The notes under the pieces: model-generated
The model's database searches: none
What the model was told of the DNA's origin: nothing
Seen by the model: the letters and a program-made list of their open reading frames with translations, nothing else
Shown: positions 47,608 through 55,247 of the stretch, in pieces
Position numbering within the stretch: position 1 is the first letter of the stretch
How the letters are laid out: every line of letters starts with the position of its first letter
DNA from: an uncultured Verrucomicrobiota bacterium
GTDB taxonomy: Bacteria > Verrucomicrobiota > Verrucomicrobiia > Verrucomicrobiales > Verrucomicrobiaceae
Length of the DNA: 64,000 nucleotides
NCBI GenBank assembly: GCA_903838675.1
Contig: CAILZI010000141.1
Coordinates: 124,001-188,000, forward strand
Direction of reading: 5' to 3'
Translations under genes and position numbers: made by a program

Positions 47608-48642
47608 TCACTGCTTCGGCAGATGGCCGATGACACGTGGTTCTCCCGTCCCTTCCCACAGCATCAGCGCGGGGCCCTTTTCATCCTCGTTATCGCCGCA
47701 GAAAAACAGCCGTGGTTTCCCTCCTACTTCGGTCGCGCAAAAGCCGTCCACATGTTCCGTGGCCTCCGAGACGATCTCCGTTTTGCTCAGTGAATGGGAC
47801 ATTGCGGCAAGGTGGTCTTTCGAGCTGGGGGAGTCTTCCGATCCTGGCGCATAGAGAGGCTTGGCCGGCATCGGCGTGCGCAGGATCGAAGCCATGTGGT
47901 GCCCGCGCAGTTCGGCATAGATCCATTTTCCTGCAGGGGCCACATGCTGCACCCACAGGCTCCCGGCGTTGGCTTCATCCGTATTCATGATGGCCAGCGG
48001 GGCAAGGCGCGCGCCGACGAGCGTCCCCATCCATCCGGTGCCGGGTTCGGGATTCATCTGGATGCCACCCTCCCACACATCGCCGTTGGTGACGAAAAAC
48101 AGACGTCCATCCACGGAAAAAACACCGCCTGTTGCATCGCTCACACGCCGGCAGAAAATGGACTGAAAGGCATTCTTGGTGCCCGGCTTGCGAACATAGA
48201 AGGTTCCCATGCTTGTCGCGTCGGCGGTTTCATTGCCGCTGATAAAGAGACAATCCGTGAGCGGCGTTCCCGGCACCGTGGCCACAAACAAATCTGTGGC
48301 ATTCACGACGGGTGCGGTGGCGCAGACGTGCTTCACCGGCGTGGCGGCACCGGGTGTCCACACCCACACCCCATTCTTCGCCAGAAACAAAGCCTCGCCC
48401 TCGCTGCCAGCAGCCACGCTGTTGATTTCCTCATCCTTCAGTTCGGCTGGCAAAGGTGCCGGGGTGATCTTTCCCGTCGCAATTTCCACCTGCATCAGCC
48501 CATAGCCTCGGTCACCGAGAGCCATGGTCACCGTGCTGCCATCTTTCGAAAAGAACGCCTCATTGCCCATGCCGGGTTGAATCAAAAACGTGAGTGCCAG
48601 GGAAGCACTGACAAGCAGGGCCGGAAGTCGTGAGTTGCTCAT
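47608..48642 (-). CDS. Secreted propeller-like hypothetical protein
   Basis: A 344-residue exported protein with signal peptide LPALLVSASLALTFLIQPGMG. Repeating beta-rich segments (EAFFSKDGSTVTMALGDRGYGL, ALFLAKNGVWVWTPGAATPV, GVFSVDGRLFFVTNGDVWEGG) suggest a beta-propeller. No catalytic motif or family is recognised. Cys residues at CLFIS, CRRV, CATEV and CGDN could form disulfides. It is convergent with LysR (42 nt). Confidence 0.7.
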   Translation of the reverse strand: MSNSRLPALLVSASLALTFLIQPGMGNEAFFSKDGSTVTMALGDRGYGLMQVEIATGKITPAPLPAELKDEEINSVAAGSEGEALFLAKNGVWVWTPGAATPVKHVCATAPVVNATDLFVATVPGTPLTDCLFISGNETADATSMGTFYVRKPGTKNAFQSIFCRRVSDATGGVFSVDGRLFFVTNGDVWEGGIQMNPEPGTGWMGTLVGARLAPLAIMNTDEANAGSLWVQHVAPAGKWIYAELRGHHMASILRTPMPAKPLYAPGSEDSPSSKDHLAAMSHSLSKTEIVSEATEHVDGFCATEVGGKPRLFFCGDNEDEKGPALMLWEGTGEPRVIGHLPKQ

Positions 48643-48819
48643 GGCGCACGGCTTAAGTCAGTCTGACGGCAAGTCAATGCTCATCGGACGTCACCGATAC
48701 AGGGATGCACTGAAAACAATGCAGGCTTCCACCGTGAGTTTTCGGTCGCACGCAGATTCCGGGAATAAAAACCACCGCCAGCACATCTCACGGTTCGTAC
48801 CTTGATTACCCCCAAAACC

Positions 48820-49245
48820 ATGAAAAAAACCATCCTCCTCATTCTCGCCGCCGCTTCGAGCCTTGCTCTGGCCAGCGACTTTCCGAAAGGCAGCCCGCAA
48901 TTCCAAGACAGCAGCACCCTCGCCATGAGTGCCGCGAAAAAGTCCGGCAAGCCGGTCATCCTGGTCTTTTCCGCCGCCTGGTGCCCGCCTTGTCAGGCCA
49001 TGAAGCATGACGTCTATCCCAGCGCTGAGGTGAAAGCCTTCCACGACAAGTTCGTCTGGGCCTACCTCGATGTCGACGATCCGCGCAATGAAAGCGCCGC
49101 CACCAAATACGGCGTCAACGGCATCCCGCACATCGAGTTCCTCAATGCAGCAGGCAAGGAGCTCGACAAACAAGTCGGTGGCGTCTCCTCTGAGGAATTT
49201 GCCAAGACGCTTCAAAGCGTGCTGGCCAAGGCACACAAATCCTAA
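48820..49245 (+). CDS. Secreted thioredoxin-fold protein
   Basis: A 141-residue exported thioredoxin-like protein. The signal peptide is MKKTILLILAAASSLALAS and the active site WCPPC is at residues 54-58, in VFSAAWCPPCQAMKHDVYP. A cis-proline-type PHIEFLNAAGKEL loop follows. It probably reduces or isomerises disulfides of exported proteins. ATG 48820 is preferred over an upstream in-frame ATT-like codon region at 48802. A 9-bp stem-loop lies directly downstream. Confidence 0.92.
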   Translation: MKKTILLILAAASSLALASDFPKGSPQFQDSSTLAMSAAKKSGKPVILVFSAAWCPPCQAMKHDVYPSAEVKAFHDKFVWAYLDVDDPRNESAATKYGVNGIPHIEFLNAAGKELDKQVGGVSSEEFAKTLQSVLAKAHKS

Positions 49246-49260
49246 TTCGATTGCGATTTC

Positions 49261-49282
49261 GGAGCCGGGCCATCCCGGCTCC
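49261..49282. terminator. Stem-loop between convergent genes
   Basis: A 9-bp stem (49261-49269 with 49274-49282) and 4-nt loop in the 37-nt gap between convergent thioredoxin and NIPSNAP genes. There is no uridine run, so it may be a bidirectional but weak terminator or simply a 3' stabilising hairpin. Confidence 0.5.
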
Positions 49283-50068
49283 TCAGATCTGCGAATACGC
49301 CGTCGGCACCAGCACAAGGTTCGTGATGCGTGACACGATCTCCTTGTCTGTGAAACCGGGCGTAGTTTTGAGCTTGGTCCATTCAGGATCGACGCGGAAA
49401 GTGTTCCACGCCTGATCCTTCGCAGCGGCATCGTTAAAGCTCAGCATGTAGGTCAGGTTGGGCATCAGCGGGCCGACGATGGTCTCGCCAAAGAAAACGG
49501 CGTTGAGTCCGCTGCGCTTGAAGATCGCCAGTTCGCCGATGTTGAACATCTCGATCTTCTTCTTTCCCGTCTTCTCGCTCGGACTTTCATAGATGCGCAG
49601 CTGGTAAACCTGGCTGCCTTTGGCCGGCACCTCCATCGCGGGCATGCCTGAGATGCCCTGCGTCAGCCAGCTTTCGACACGCTCATAAACGGTATCCGTC
49701 GCTGGTGCATCGAGGTAAGCCGCTCCCTGCTGCTGCAAGGCCGCATCTGCCAGCAATTCCGCGCTCTTGGCAAGTTGGTCCAGCGAACTGAACCGCAGCA
49801 CCACATACACCACCGGCGTCGCTTCAGGCTTCTCCAGCAGAAACACCCCCACGTTCTTCACGCCGAGACGGTTCAGCGCGGGTATCGCCGCATCCTTCAG
49901 GTAAGCTTCCAGCACACTCTGCTTTTCAGGACTCTTGAGCGTGTACTTCCGAATCTCAAAATACTCCCGCGCAGCGCCGCTTGGCGCATCAGCAGCATTC
50001 AGGTTTTGGATGGCACCCACGAGCCCGCTGGCAGCCACGGTGGATTTGAGGAAAGTGCTTCGTGTCAT
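49283..50068 (-). CDS. NIPSNAP-family secreted protein
   Basis: A 261-residue protein of the NIPSNAP family, with an N-terminal export signal (TRSTFLKSTVAASGLVGAIQNLNA). Two ferredoxin-like NIPSNAP repeats are visible: YFEIRKYTLKSPEKQSVLEAYL in the first and VYQLRIYESPSEKTGKKKIEMFN in the second, the latter followed by LNAVFFGETIVGPLMPNLTYMLSF. Function in bacteria is unclear. It follows a region with a broken parE on the same strand. Confidence 0.9.
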   Translation of the reverse strand: MTRSTFLKSTVAASGLVGAIQNLNAADAPSGAAREYFEIRKYTLKSPEKQSVLEAYLKDAAIPALNRLGVKNVGVFLLEKPEATPVVYVVLRFSSLDQLAKSAELLADAALQQQGAAYLDAPATDTVYERVESWLTQGISGMPAMEVPAKGSQVYQLRIYESPSEKTGKKKIEMFNIGELAIFKRSGLNAVFFGETIVGPLMPNLTYMLSFNDAAAKDQAWNTFRVDPEWTKLKTTPGFTDKEIVSRITNLVLVPTAYSQI

Positions 50069-50127
50069 AAATTTGGGGAGTGATTGGAACGACGATGCTG
50101 ACGAACAAGCGCGGAAACGTCAATAGA

Positions 50128-50276
50128 CTTGTTACCAGAAGCTGTCCCAGGCGTTCGGCGGTGGCCAAAATGTCTTGCCGAACTTCGTCCGCAGCCACGG
50201 GATTATCTTGGCCGATTTAGCTCGTGATTTCGTCGAGGTCTTCGACGGCCACCGGATTGAAGACGACCGCCCTCAT
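50128..50276 (-). pseudogene. Broken ParE toxin 1 (premature ochre stop, truncated C-terminus)
   Basis: The start ATG at 50276 overlaps the antitoxin stop by ATGA. The frame encodes MRAVVFNPVAVEDLDEITS and then a TAA stop (50219-50217). Read through, the same frame continues IGQDNPVAADEVRQDILATAERLGQ, the normal ParE helix pair, before homology ends at about 50128. A single base change (for example TAC or TAT to TAA at a Tyr position) and loss of the C-terminal half inactivate it. It is a clear remnant of a RelE/ParE-family toxin. Confidence 0.85.
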
Positions 50277-50485
50277 GCCTGCTTCTGCCGCAGTTCCGCC
50301 ACTGGCACCCTGCGTCCAGGATGCTGCAGGGCTTCATCCAGCAGGGATTCGAGCGCCTTGCTCGCACGGCGACCAAACACCGTCTGCACGGCGGCCTCCA
50401 ACGCAGAATCGACAGAACTGAAATGTCCGCTGGCGACTTGTTCGCGGAGCAGGGCTTCGGCAGGCGCGGTAAGGGTGGCGGTCAT
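50273..50485 (-). CDS. ParD-type antitoxin
   Basis: A 70-residue antitoxin (MTATLTAPAEALLREQVASG to ELRQKQA). The N-terminal LLREQVASGHFSSVDSALEAAV is the ribbon-helix-helix motif of ParD-like antitoxins; the C-terminal acidic/basic tail (ALESLLDEAL) would bind the toxin. It overlaps the broken toxin by 4 nt and is intact, although its partner is dead. The start is set at 50485; longer frames from 50596 overlap the isomerase gene and have no homology. Confidence 0.85.
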   Translation of the reverse strand: MTATLTAPAEALLREQVASGHFSSVDSALEAAVQTVFGRRASKALESLLDEALQHPGRRVPVAELRQKQA

Positions 50486-50553
50486 GGGAAAAGTTATCGC
50501 ATCGTTCAGGCGAGGCAAGCTGGCAGATCTTCGATTCAAAATTGTTACCATTT

Positions 50554-51462
50554 TCAGCCCACCTTCGCCAGCGCACCCGCCAGCACCCCATAGCACTTCT
50601 TCGCCGCCGCAATTGGCTCATACCCTGGCTTGCTGAAGATCTGCCCGCTCACCTCCACCACCACGGGCCCATGGTAGCCATGCTGCTTCAGCGCCGTGAA
50701 GTACTTCACATAATCAGTCTTTCCCTCGCCCGGCAGCAGGAACTGAAACTTCGCCGCATCACCTGCCGCATCTTTCACATGGATGAACTTCGTGCGCGGC
50801 AGCAGCAGCTTCATGCTTTCCTCCATGTCGATGCCCTGCAGCTCAAAGTGGCTGTAGTCATACGTCACCTGGATGGCCGGTGATTTCACCTGCTCCAGCA
50901 GCCACAGCAGGCGCTCTGGCGAGTTCACCGCACTGCCCACATGCGCCTTGATCGCGATCACGGTCTTCTCCTTCTCTGCCACTTCCGCCCAAGCCTGCAA
51001 CTTCTCCACCATGCCGGCCTTCTGCTGTTCCCACGTCGCCGGTTTGCCACCGCACACCGTCTCAATGATCGGCGGCTGCGCGGCATTCATGTCCCGCGCC
51101 ACCTGCGCCGCATCCTTGATGCTCTGCAGGTTCAGCGCATGCGCTTTGTCATCCGCCGTCAGGCTCAGGTTCACCATCAGGCACGGCAGCTCCAGCTTCA
51201 GCGCCGCTAGCTGCTGCTTCGTCTCGGCCCGTGCCGCCGCAGTGAAAACCTTCGGCTCACTCGGAAACCCCGCATTCAAAGCCAGCTCCACATTCCCATA
51301 GCCAATCTCCGCACATGTCTTCAGTGCCTCACTCAAAGTCAGCGTCTTCATCCCATACAGGCTGAAACCCAGGCTGACACCTCCAGGCATCGCCGCCCGC
51401 GCAAGATGTGGCAGGGCTGCAAACCCCAGGGCAGTGTGAAGAAAATGGCGGCGTGTAGGCAT
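50554..51462 (-). CDS. Sugar phosphate isomerase/epimerase-like protein, exported
   Basis: A 302-residue xylose-isomerase-like TIM-barrel protein. The N-terminus MPTRRHFLHTALGFAALPHLARA has twin arginines followed by a hydrophobic stretch, a probable Tat signal. Family landmarks are IGYGNVELAL, IETVCGGKP, KTVIAIKAHVGSAVN, VTYDYSHFELQGIDMEESM and FIHVKDAAGD with the metal-binding residues. The protein is common in Verrucomicrobia next to degradation genes; the substrate is unknown. The start is set at 51462; longer versions from 51510 add 16 residues. Confidence 0.88.
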   Translation of the reverse strand: MPTRRHFLHTALGFAALPHLARAAMPGGVSLGFSLYGMKTLTLSEALKTCAEIGYGNVELALNAGFPSEPKVFTAAARAETKQQLAALKLELPCLMVNLSLTADDKAHALNLQSIKDAAQVARDMNAAQPPIIETVCGGKPATWEQQKAGMVEKLQAWAEVAEKEKTVIAIKAHVGSAVNSPERLLWLLEQVKSPAIQVTYDYSHFELQGIDMEESMKLLLPRTKFIHVKDAAGDAAKFQFLLPGEGKTDYVKYFTALKQHGYHGPVVVEVSGQIFSKPGYEPIAAAKKCYGVLAGALAKVG

Positions 51463-51599
51463 GAGGGATTTGGGTTGGCAGATGAACTTGTCCCATAAAC
51501 TAACGGGCACAGGATTCCTTGCATGAGAAGTTTCGGGAGATCGGAATCATGGGCCAAGACTCAGTTGCAGGCCGAATGGTCGCTGTTAACATTGCAAAC

Positions 51600-51806
51600 A
51601 TGAGCACCAAAGAGCAAACCTTGTCCTGGCTGGCAGAACTGCCGGAGGACTCGTCGGTTTGGCGCGAGCTGCATGACGATGCCCGGCTGCTGCGGGACAT
51701 TGCGGCGGCCGAGGACGATGTCCGGAACGGGCGTGAACGTCCCTTGGCGGAAGGCAAGGAGCTGCTGGAACACAAATGGGCGCAACGTCGTTCCAAGTCC
51801 GCCTGA
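51600..51806 (+). CDS. Antitoxin partner of broken ParE toxin 2
   Basis: A 68-residue antitoxin-like protein (MSTKEQTLSWLAELPEDSSV). The central LHDDARLLRDIAAAEDDVRNGRERPLAE matches a known antitoxin pattern (LxxIxxGLxDVxAGR). It ends TGA at 51804-51806, after the toxin start codon at 51776, so the pair overlaps by 31 nt. It is intact. The start is set at ATG 51600; longer frames to 51519 have no support. Confidence 0.8.
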   Translation: MSTKEQTLSWLAELPEDSSVWRELHDDARLLRDIAAAEDDVRNGRERPLAEGKELLEHKWAQRRSKSA

Positions 51807-52108
51807 CCGATTCAGCGCTGAACGATCTTCATGAGATCGACGACTACTGGTTCGCACATGGCGAGCCTGACCGCGGCGAGCAGTACGTGCGCAACCTCAT
51901 TTAGGCAGCAGAGACGGAACTGTCATCAGTGCTACGAGCACAAAGCGGCCGCCTGGTGCGTGTGGCGATCCTGCCAGACACGAGGGAAATTCAAGTCTTC
52001 AAAGGCAGCTACAAGATCATCTACCGGATCGATGCAGTTGAGAACGTTGTCCACATCCTGCGTTTCTGGCACAGCCACCGCGATGAGTTGGATTTGGGAG
52101 AAGGCTAA
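51776..52108 (+). pseudogene. ParE toxin 2 interrupted by one in-frame amber codon
   Basis: A full-length ParE-type frame of 110 residues with one stop: MGATSFQVRLTDSALNDLHE, DDYWFAHGEPDRGEQYVRNLI, TAG (51902-51904), AAETELSSVLRAQSGRLVRV, SYKIIYRIDAVENVVHILRF and WHSHRDELDLGEG. The rest of the frame is intact and shows the full ParE fold. The homologous remnant at 54977 has AAG at the same codon, so a single A-to-T mutation explains the stop. It overlaps the antitoxin gene by 31 nt. Either it is a dead toxin or it depends on suppression. Confidence 0.9.
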
Positions 52109-52216
52109 CCGTGATTGGAAGGGGAGAAATTTTCAGAAGCTCCAGTGATGGTTCCATCAGGCTCCTGCCGTACTTCACCCATGAGCCGTCTGCCTCATGA
52201 AACACAAACGAAGTCC

Positions 52217-52909
52217 ATGAAGCTGCTGCATCGCGCGCTCTTCGCAGTACTTTGCATGGCTATGCCCCTGCATGCCGCAGAAACAGCTCCCCCACCGAAC
52301 GATGACGGTGCCATCCCTCACCCGGTGAACATGGAAGACTTCGAAGCTCTCGTGACGAACTCACCCTTCACCCGCTCTCTCGGTGTCTCCGACTCCCTCA
52401 TCCTCACCGGCGTCGCACACTTTGAGCAGGACACCTTCGCCACCCTTCTCGACACCAAAACCTTCGAGTCTCACGTCGTCTCCAAAACCCCCAATTTCCA
52501 AGGCTGGCAGCTCGTCGCCGTCGGCGGCCATTCCGCCGAGATCCAGACCTGGTTCGCCAAGATCCAAATCCCCGGCGGCGAGGTCATCTCCGTCCGCTAC
52601 CAGAAGCCCCCGCCTAAACCCGCGCGCACAAAATCCGGTGGCAGCACTTCCGGCGGCAACGCCCCTGCATTGACCTCTTCCCAGATGAACGAGGCCAAAA
52701 CCGCCGCCGTAAATTACAAGGAAGGCTTCTCCTCAGACGGCTACCCCAAGGCCCCGCCTCCTGAGATGGTAGCCAAACTCGGGCGCCTCAGCACCTCCCA
52801 GCGCGAAGACATCAACAAACAAATGTTTGGCCTCCGCAACCAAGGCCTCGGCCTCGACGAACGCCGCAAAATCTACGAAGGCCTGGTGGACCGCTCGTTG
52901 CAAAGGTGA
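52217..52909 (+). CDS. Exported hypothetical protein, source of the partial duplicate
   Basis: A 230-residue protein with signal peptide HRALFAVLCMAMPLHAA. A beta-rich middle (NSPFTRSLGVSDSLILTGVAHFEQ, GWQLVAVGGHSAEIQ) is followed by a Pro/Gly/Ser-rich linker and a C-terminal helical segment (LGRLSTSQREDINKQMFGLR, DERRKIYEGLVDRSLQR). No family is recognised. The last roughly 170 nt recur in degenerate form at 54146-54312. ATG 52217 is chosen because it starts the signal peptide. It is convergent with the serine hydrolase gene. Confidence 0.75.
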   Translation: MKLLHRALFAVLCMAMPLHAAETAPPPNDDGAIPHPVNMEDFEALVTNSPFTRSLGVSDSLILTGVAHFEQDTFATLLDTKTFESHVVSKTPNFQGWQLVAVGGHSAEIQTWFAKIQIPGGEVISVRYQKPPPKPARTKSGGSTSGGNAPALTSSQMNEAKTAAVNYKEGFSSDGYPKAPPPEMVAKLGRLSTSQREDINKQMFGLRNQGLGLDERRKIYEGLVDRSLQR

Positions 52910-52919
52910 TGAGTCTCCG

Positions 52920-54089
52920 TCACTTCCACAGCGCTTTCGCTGCGGCGGTTTGAAACGCCTCGCGCACCGGGCTGGCGTCGCTGTTGGGGAAGTTCGCGCG
53001 CTGCACCATCAGCACGTAGATGACCTCCTTTTTCGGATCGATCCATGCCTGAGTGCCCCAGGCACCGCCGTGGCCAAAGGTGCCGGGTGAAAGCATTTTT
53101 GCCAGACCTTCATGTGGCTCCTTCAGCACACAGGCACCGATGCCCCAGCCGTAGTTCTTGCCGTGACTGCCGAACTCCGCTTTCTGGAAGAAGCCGCAGG
53201 GCAGATCGCCCGTGTGCACCGACGAGAGAATCTTCACCGCCTCGGGACTCAAGATGCGTTTGCCATCGAGCGCACCGCCATTGAGCAGCATCTGGCAGAA
53301 GCGGGTGTAATCCTTCGCGCAGGAATACAGGCCGCCATTGCCCTGGGGTGGGCGCCCGCGTTTCCCGAAGTCACCACGTGGTGGCACGGCTTCCAGTTTG
53401 CCATTCTCCTTGTTCTTCGCATACCCCGTGGCAACGGTGCTCCACTGCGCATCCGTGGGATAAAAAGTGGTGTTCGTCATGCCCAGCGGATTAAAGACGC
53501 GCTTCTGCAAAAATTCATCGAACGTCATCCCGCTGATCACCTCCACGATGCGTGCCGCCGCATTGATGCCGGACTGGCAGTACTGCCATTTTTCACCCGG
53601 CTCGTACTGCATCGGCGTCGCCAGCCAGATAGGAACCAGATCCGCGAGCGTGTGCGCCTCCTGCGCCTTCACTCCGCCCGCCTCGCCCAGCCCCGAGGTA
53701 TGCGTCAAAATCTGCGTGATGGTGAGATTCGCCGCTTTGCCCGCAGGCGTTTTCAGCCCCGCAAATTCCGGCAGAAACTTCGCCACCGGGTCCGCGATGT
53801 TCAGCTTCCCCTCGTCCTGCAGCATCATGATCGCCACGCCCGTGACCGGCTTCGTCATCGAAGCAATCCAGCACATCGTGTCCACGCTCACCGGCTTCTG
53901 CTTTTCGATGTCCGCCATCCCATTGGCCTCCAGATGCAGCAGCCCATCCTTGTTCGCCACCACCGTCACCACCCCCGCCACTTCACCCTTGGCGATCATC
54001 TCCCCCATCGCCTCGCCAATGCCAGGAAATTTGGGTGTGTCCGCGAAGGCGATCGACGAAAGAACAAAAGAAAAGAGGAGCGAGCGCAT
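52920..54089 (-). CDS. Secreted serine hydrolase, beta-lactamase/DD-peptidase (class C) family
   Basis: A 389-residue exported enzyme. The signal peptide is MRSLLFSFVLSSIAFAD. The class C/EstB-type active site is CWIASMTKPVTG, with nucleophile Ser77 and Lys80 (S-x-x-K). The Tyr motif is in KWQYCQSGINAAARI and a late HGGAWGTQAWIDP supplies the third motif. The likely activity is beta-lactamase, esterase or D-aminopeptidase; the substrate cannot be assigned. The start is ATG 54089. It lies between the duplicated gene and its copy. Confidence 0.9.
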   Translation of the reverse strand: MRSLLFSFVLSSIAFADTPKFPGIGEAMGEMIAKGEVAGVVTVVANKDGLLHLEANGMADIEKQKPVSVDTMCWIASMTKPVTGVAIMMLQDEGKLNIADPVAKFLPEFAGLKTPAGKAANLTITQILTHTSGLGEAGGVKAQEAHTLADLVPIWLATPMQYEPGEKWQYCQSGINAAARIVEVISGMTFDEFLQKRVFNPLGMTNTTFYPTDAQWSTVATGYAKNKENGKLEAVPPRGDFGKRGRPPQGNGGLYSCAKDYTRFCQMLLNGGALDGKRILSPEAVKILSSVHTGDLPCGFFQKAEFGSHGKNYGWGIGACVLKEPHEGLAKMLSPGTFGHGGAWGTQAWIDPKKEVIYVLMVQRANFPNSDASPVREAFQTAAAKALWK

Positions 54090-54145
54090 GGGTTGAGGGC
54101 TGTTAAACGGAGCCACGACACCAATGTTGCCGCCTTGTGGTAGAT

Positions 54146-54312
54146 GAAGGCAGCTCAGACAGCTACCCCAAAGCCCGCACCCCGAGAGGGTCGCCAAGCT
54201 CTCCCGCCTCAGCACCTCCCAGAGCGAAGACATCAACAAACAAATGCTCGGCTTCGACGACCACCGTAAAATTTACGAGGTCATGGTGGACCGCTCATTG
54301 CAAAGATGGTGA
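54146..54312 (+). pseudogene. Degenerate partial copy of the 3' end of the gene at 52217
   Basis: Bases 54146-54312 align with the last roughly 170 nt of the gene at 52217, beginning at the tcagacggctacccc region and ending in ttgcaaag then the stop area. Frame is lost by small indels, and no start is present. It is the trace of a tandem duplication that spanned at least this gene and the ParE-type toxin. The left border of the AT-rich region lies directly after it. Confidence 0.85.
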
Positions 54313-54938
54313 TCTCTTGAGACAAAGAATTTATCAGAATCCTGTGTATTTAGACAGGTCCCCGAAGATGGCGTGTTGTAGTGCCTAACGGCATGTTGTT
54401 TTGAGTCCTGTTTGTTCTTTACGATATGAATTGTGGAAGTGACCAAGGCCACGACAGAGGCCGCAAACAGACAGTTGTACGCATAACGTAGTTGTGTTGC
54501 CTTTGATTGAACGATGTTTTCCAGTGTTTCTAACACTAAGCGATGCTCATCAAAAAGATGTTCATACATCTTTTTGAGTCTTACACCCGGAGGTTTCGCA
54601 AGTTCCGTTCGATGCATGAGTCCTGTGTTGCCAAGGTCTATTGATTGGCCGCCATCAACAAGCATCTGAAATTCTTGGGCTTTCATTGTTTTTAATGCAA
54701 ACCACATTGAGGAACACAAAAGAATTAACGTTGTAACCGTTCCAATAATCACGATGAGCGACAACGATGTTTCGCGGGAAAACGCGAATGCCCCTGCCAT
54801 AAAAATTCCGCTCGAAGTTATTAGTCCTTGTGCCTTTGCCTCAAGAGCCTTCCAGTTTTCATTTTGCTCACGGTACTCATCCCAATAGGCTTTGTAGGCC
54901 AACTCAAGAATGGCTTTGTTCTCGTCTTCGATGTCCAT
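54273..54938 (-). CDS. Membrane protein of unknown function, AT-rich
   Basis: A 221-residue protein with an N-terminal charged helical part (MDIEDENKAILELAYKAYW) and three hydrophobic segments (about 41-56, 59-80 and 158-175). The layout (a helical cytosolic domain plus several membrane helices) resembles small defence-associated membrane proteins, but no family is recognised. The last about 14 residues are encoded by the antisense of the duplicate copy at 54146-54312, so the natural C-terminus was probably lost or replaced when this DNA landed here. Codon use is visibly AT-rich compared with the neighbours. Confidence 0.65.
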   Translation of the reverse strand: MDIEDENKAILELAYKAYWDEYREQNENWKALEAKAQGLITSSGIFMAGAFAFSRETSLSLIVIIGTVTTLILLCSSMWFALKTMKAQEFQMLVDGGQSIDLGNTGLMHRTELAKPPGVRLKKMYEHLFDEHRLVLETLENIVQSKATQLRYAYNCLFAASVVALVTSTIHIVKNKQDSKQHAVRHYNTPSSGTCLNTQDSDKFFVSRDHHLCNERSTMTS

Positions 54939-54976
54939 GGCTAATCAAACATATCGCCCGGAATCTCAACCAAACA

Positions 54977-55195
54977 ACATCAACCTCATCAAGACGGCAA
55001 AGACGGAACTGCCGTCGCCCATAATGGGTCAATGTGGGCCTTGGTTCGTGTGTCAAACCTGCCGAACATGCGGGAATCCTGGTCTACAGAAGCAGCTACA
55101 AGATTATCTGCCGGATTGACGCAAACGAGAATGTCGTTCACATCCTCCCCTTCCGGCACAGCCACCGCGATGAGGTGGATTTGCGCGAAGGCTGA
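54977..55195 (+). pseudogene. ParE toxin 3 remnant, frameshifted
   Basis: Bases 54977-55195 are a degenerate copy of the second half of ParE toxin 2. Readable parts are NLIKTAKTEL (frame at 54982) and, after a shift, SSYKIICRIDANENVVHI and FRHSHRDEVDLREG with TGA at 55193-55195. The two parts are in different frames, and the middle (matching RLVRVAILPDTR) is scrambled. Position 54991 has AAG where toxin 2 has TAG. No start is present. It flanks the AT-rich region on its right, in the interval between the membrane gene and the MltR/HEPN-like gene. Confidence 0.85.
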
Positions 55196-55247
55196 AAACG
55201 GCTAGATGACGTGGAAATGACCGACAGAATTTTATCATCCTTTTCTC

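Noticed and set aside
51902..51904. Recoding of UAG as an amino acid in toxin 2
   Set aside because: All other genes in the window end normally, some with TAG-free ends; no Pyl/SECIS-type context is present. A mutation is simpler.
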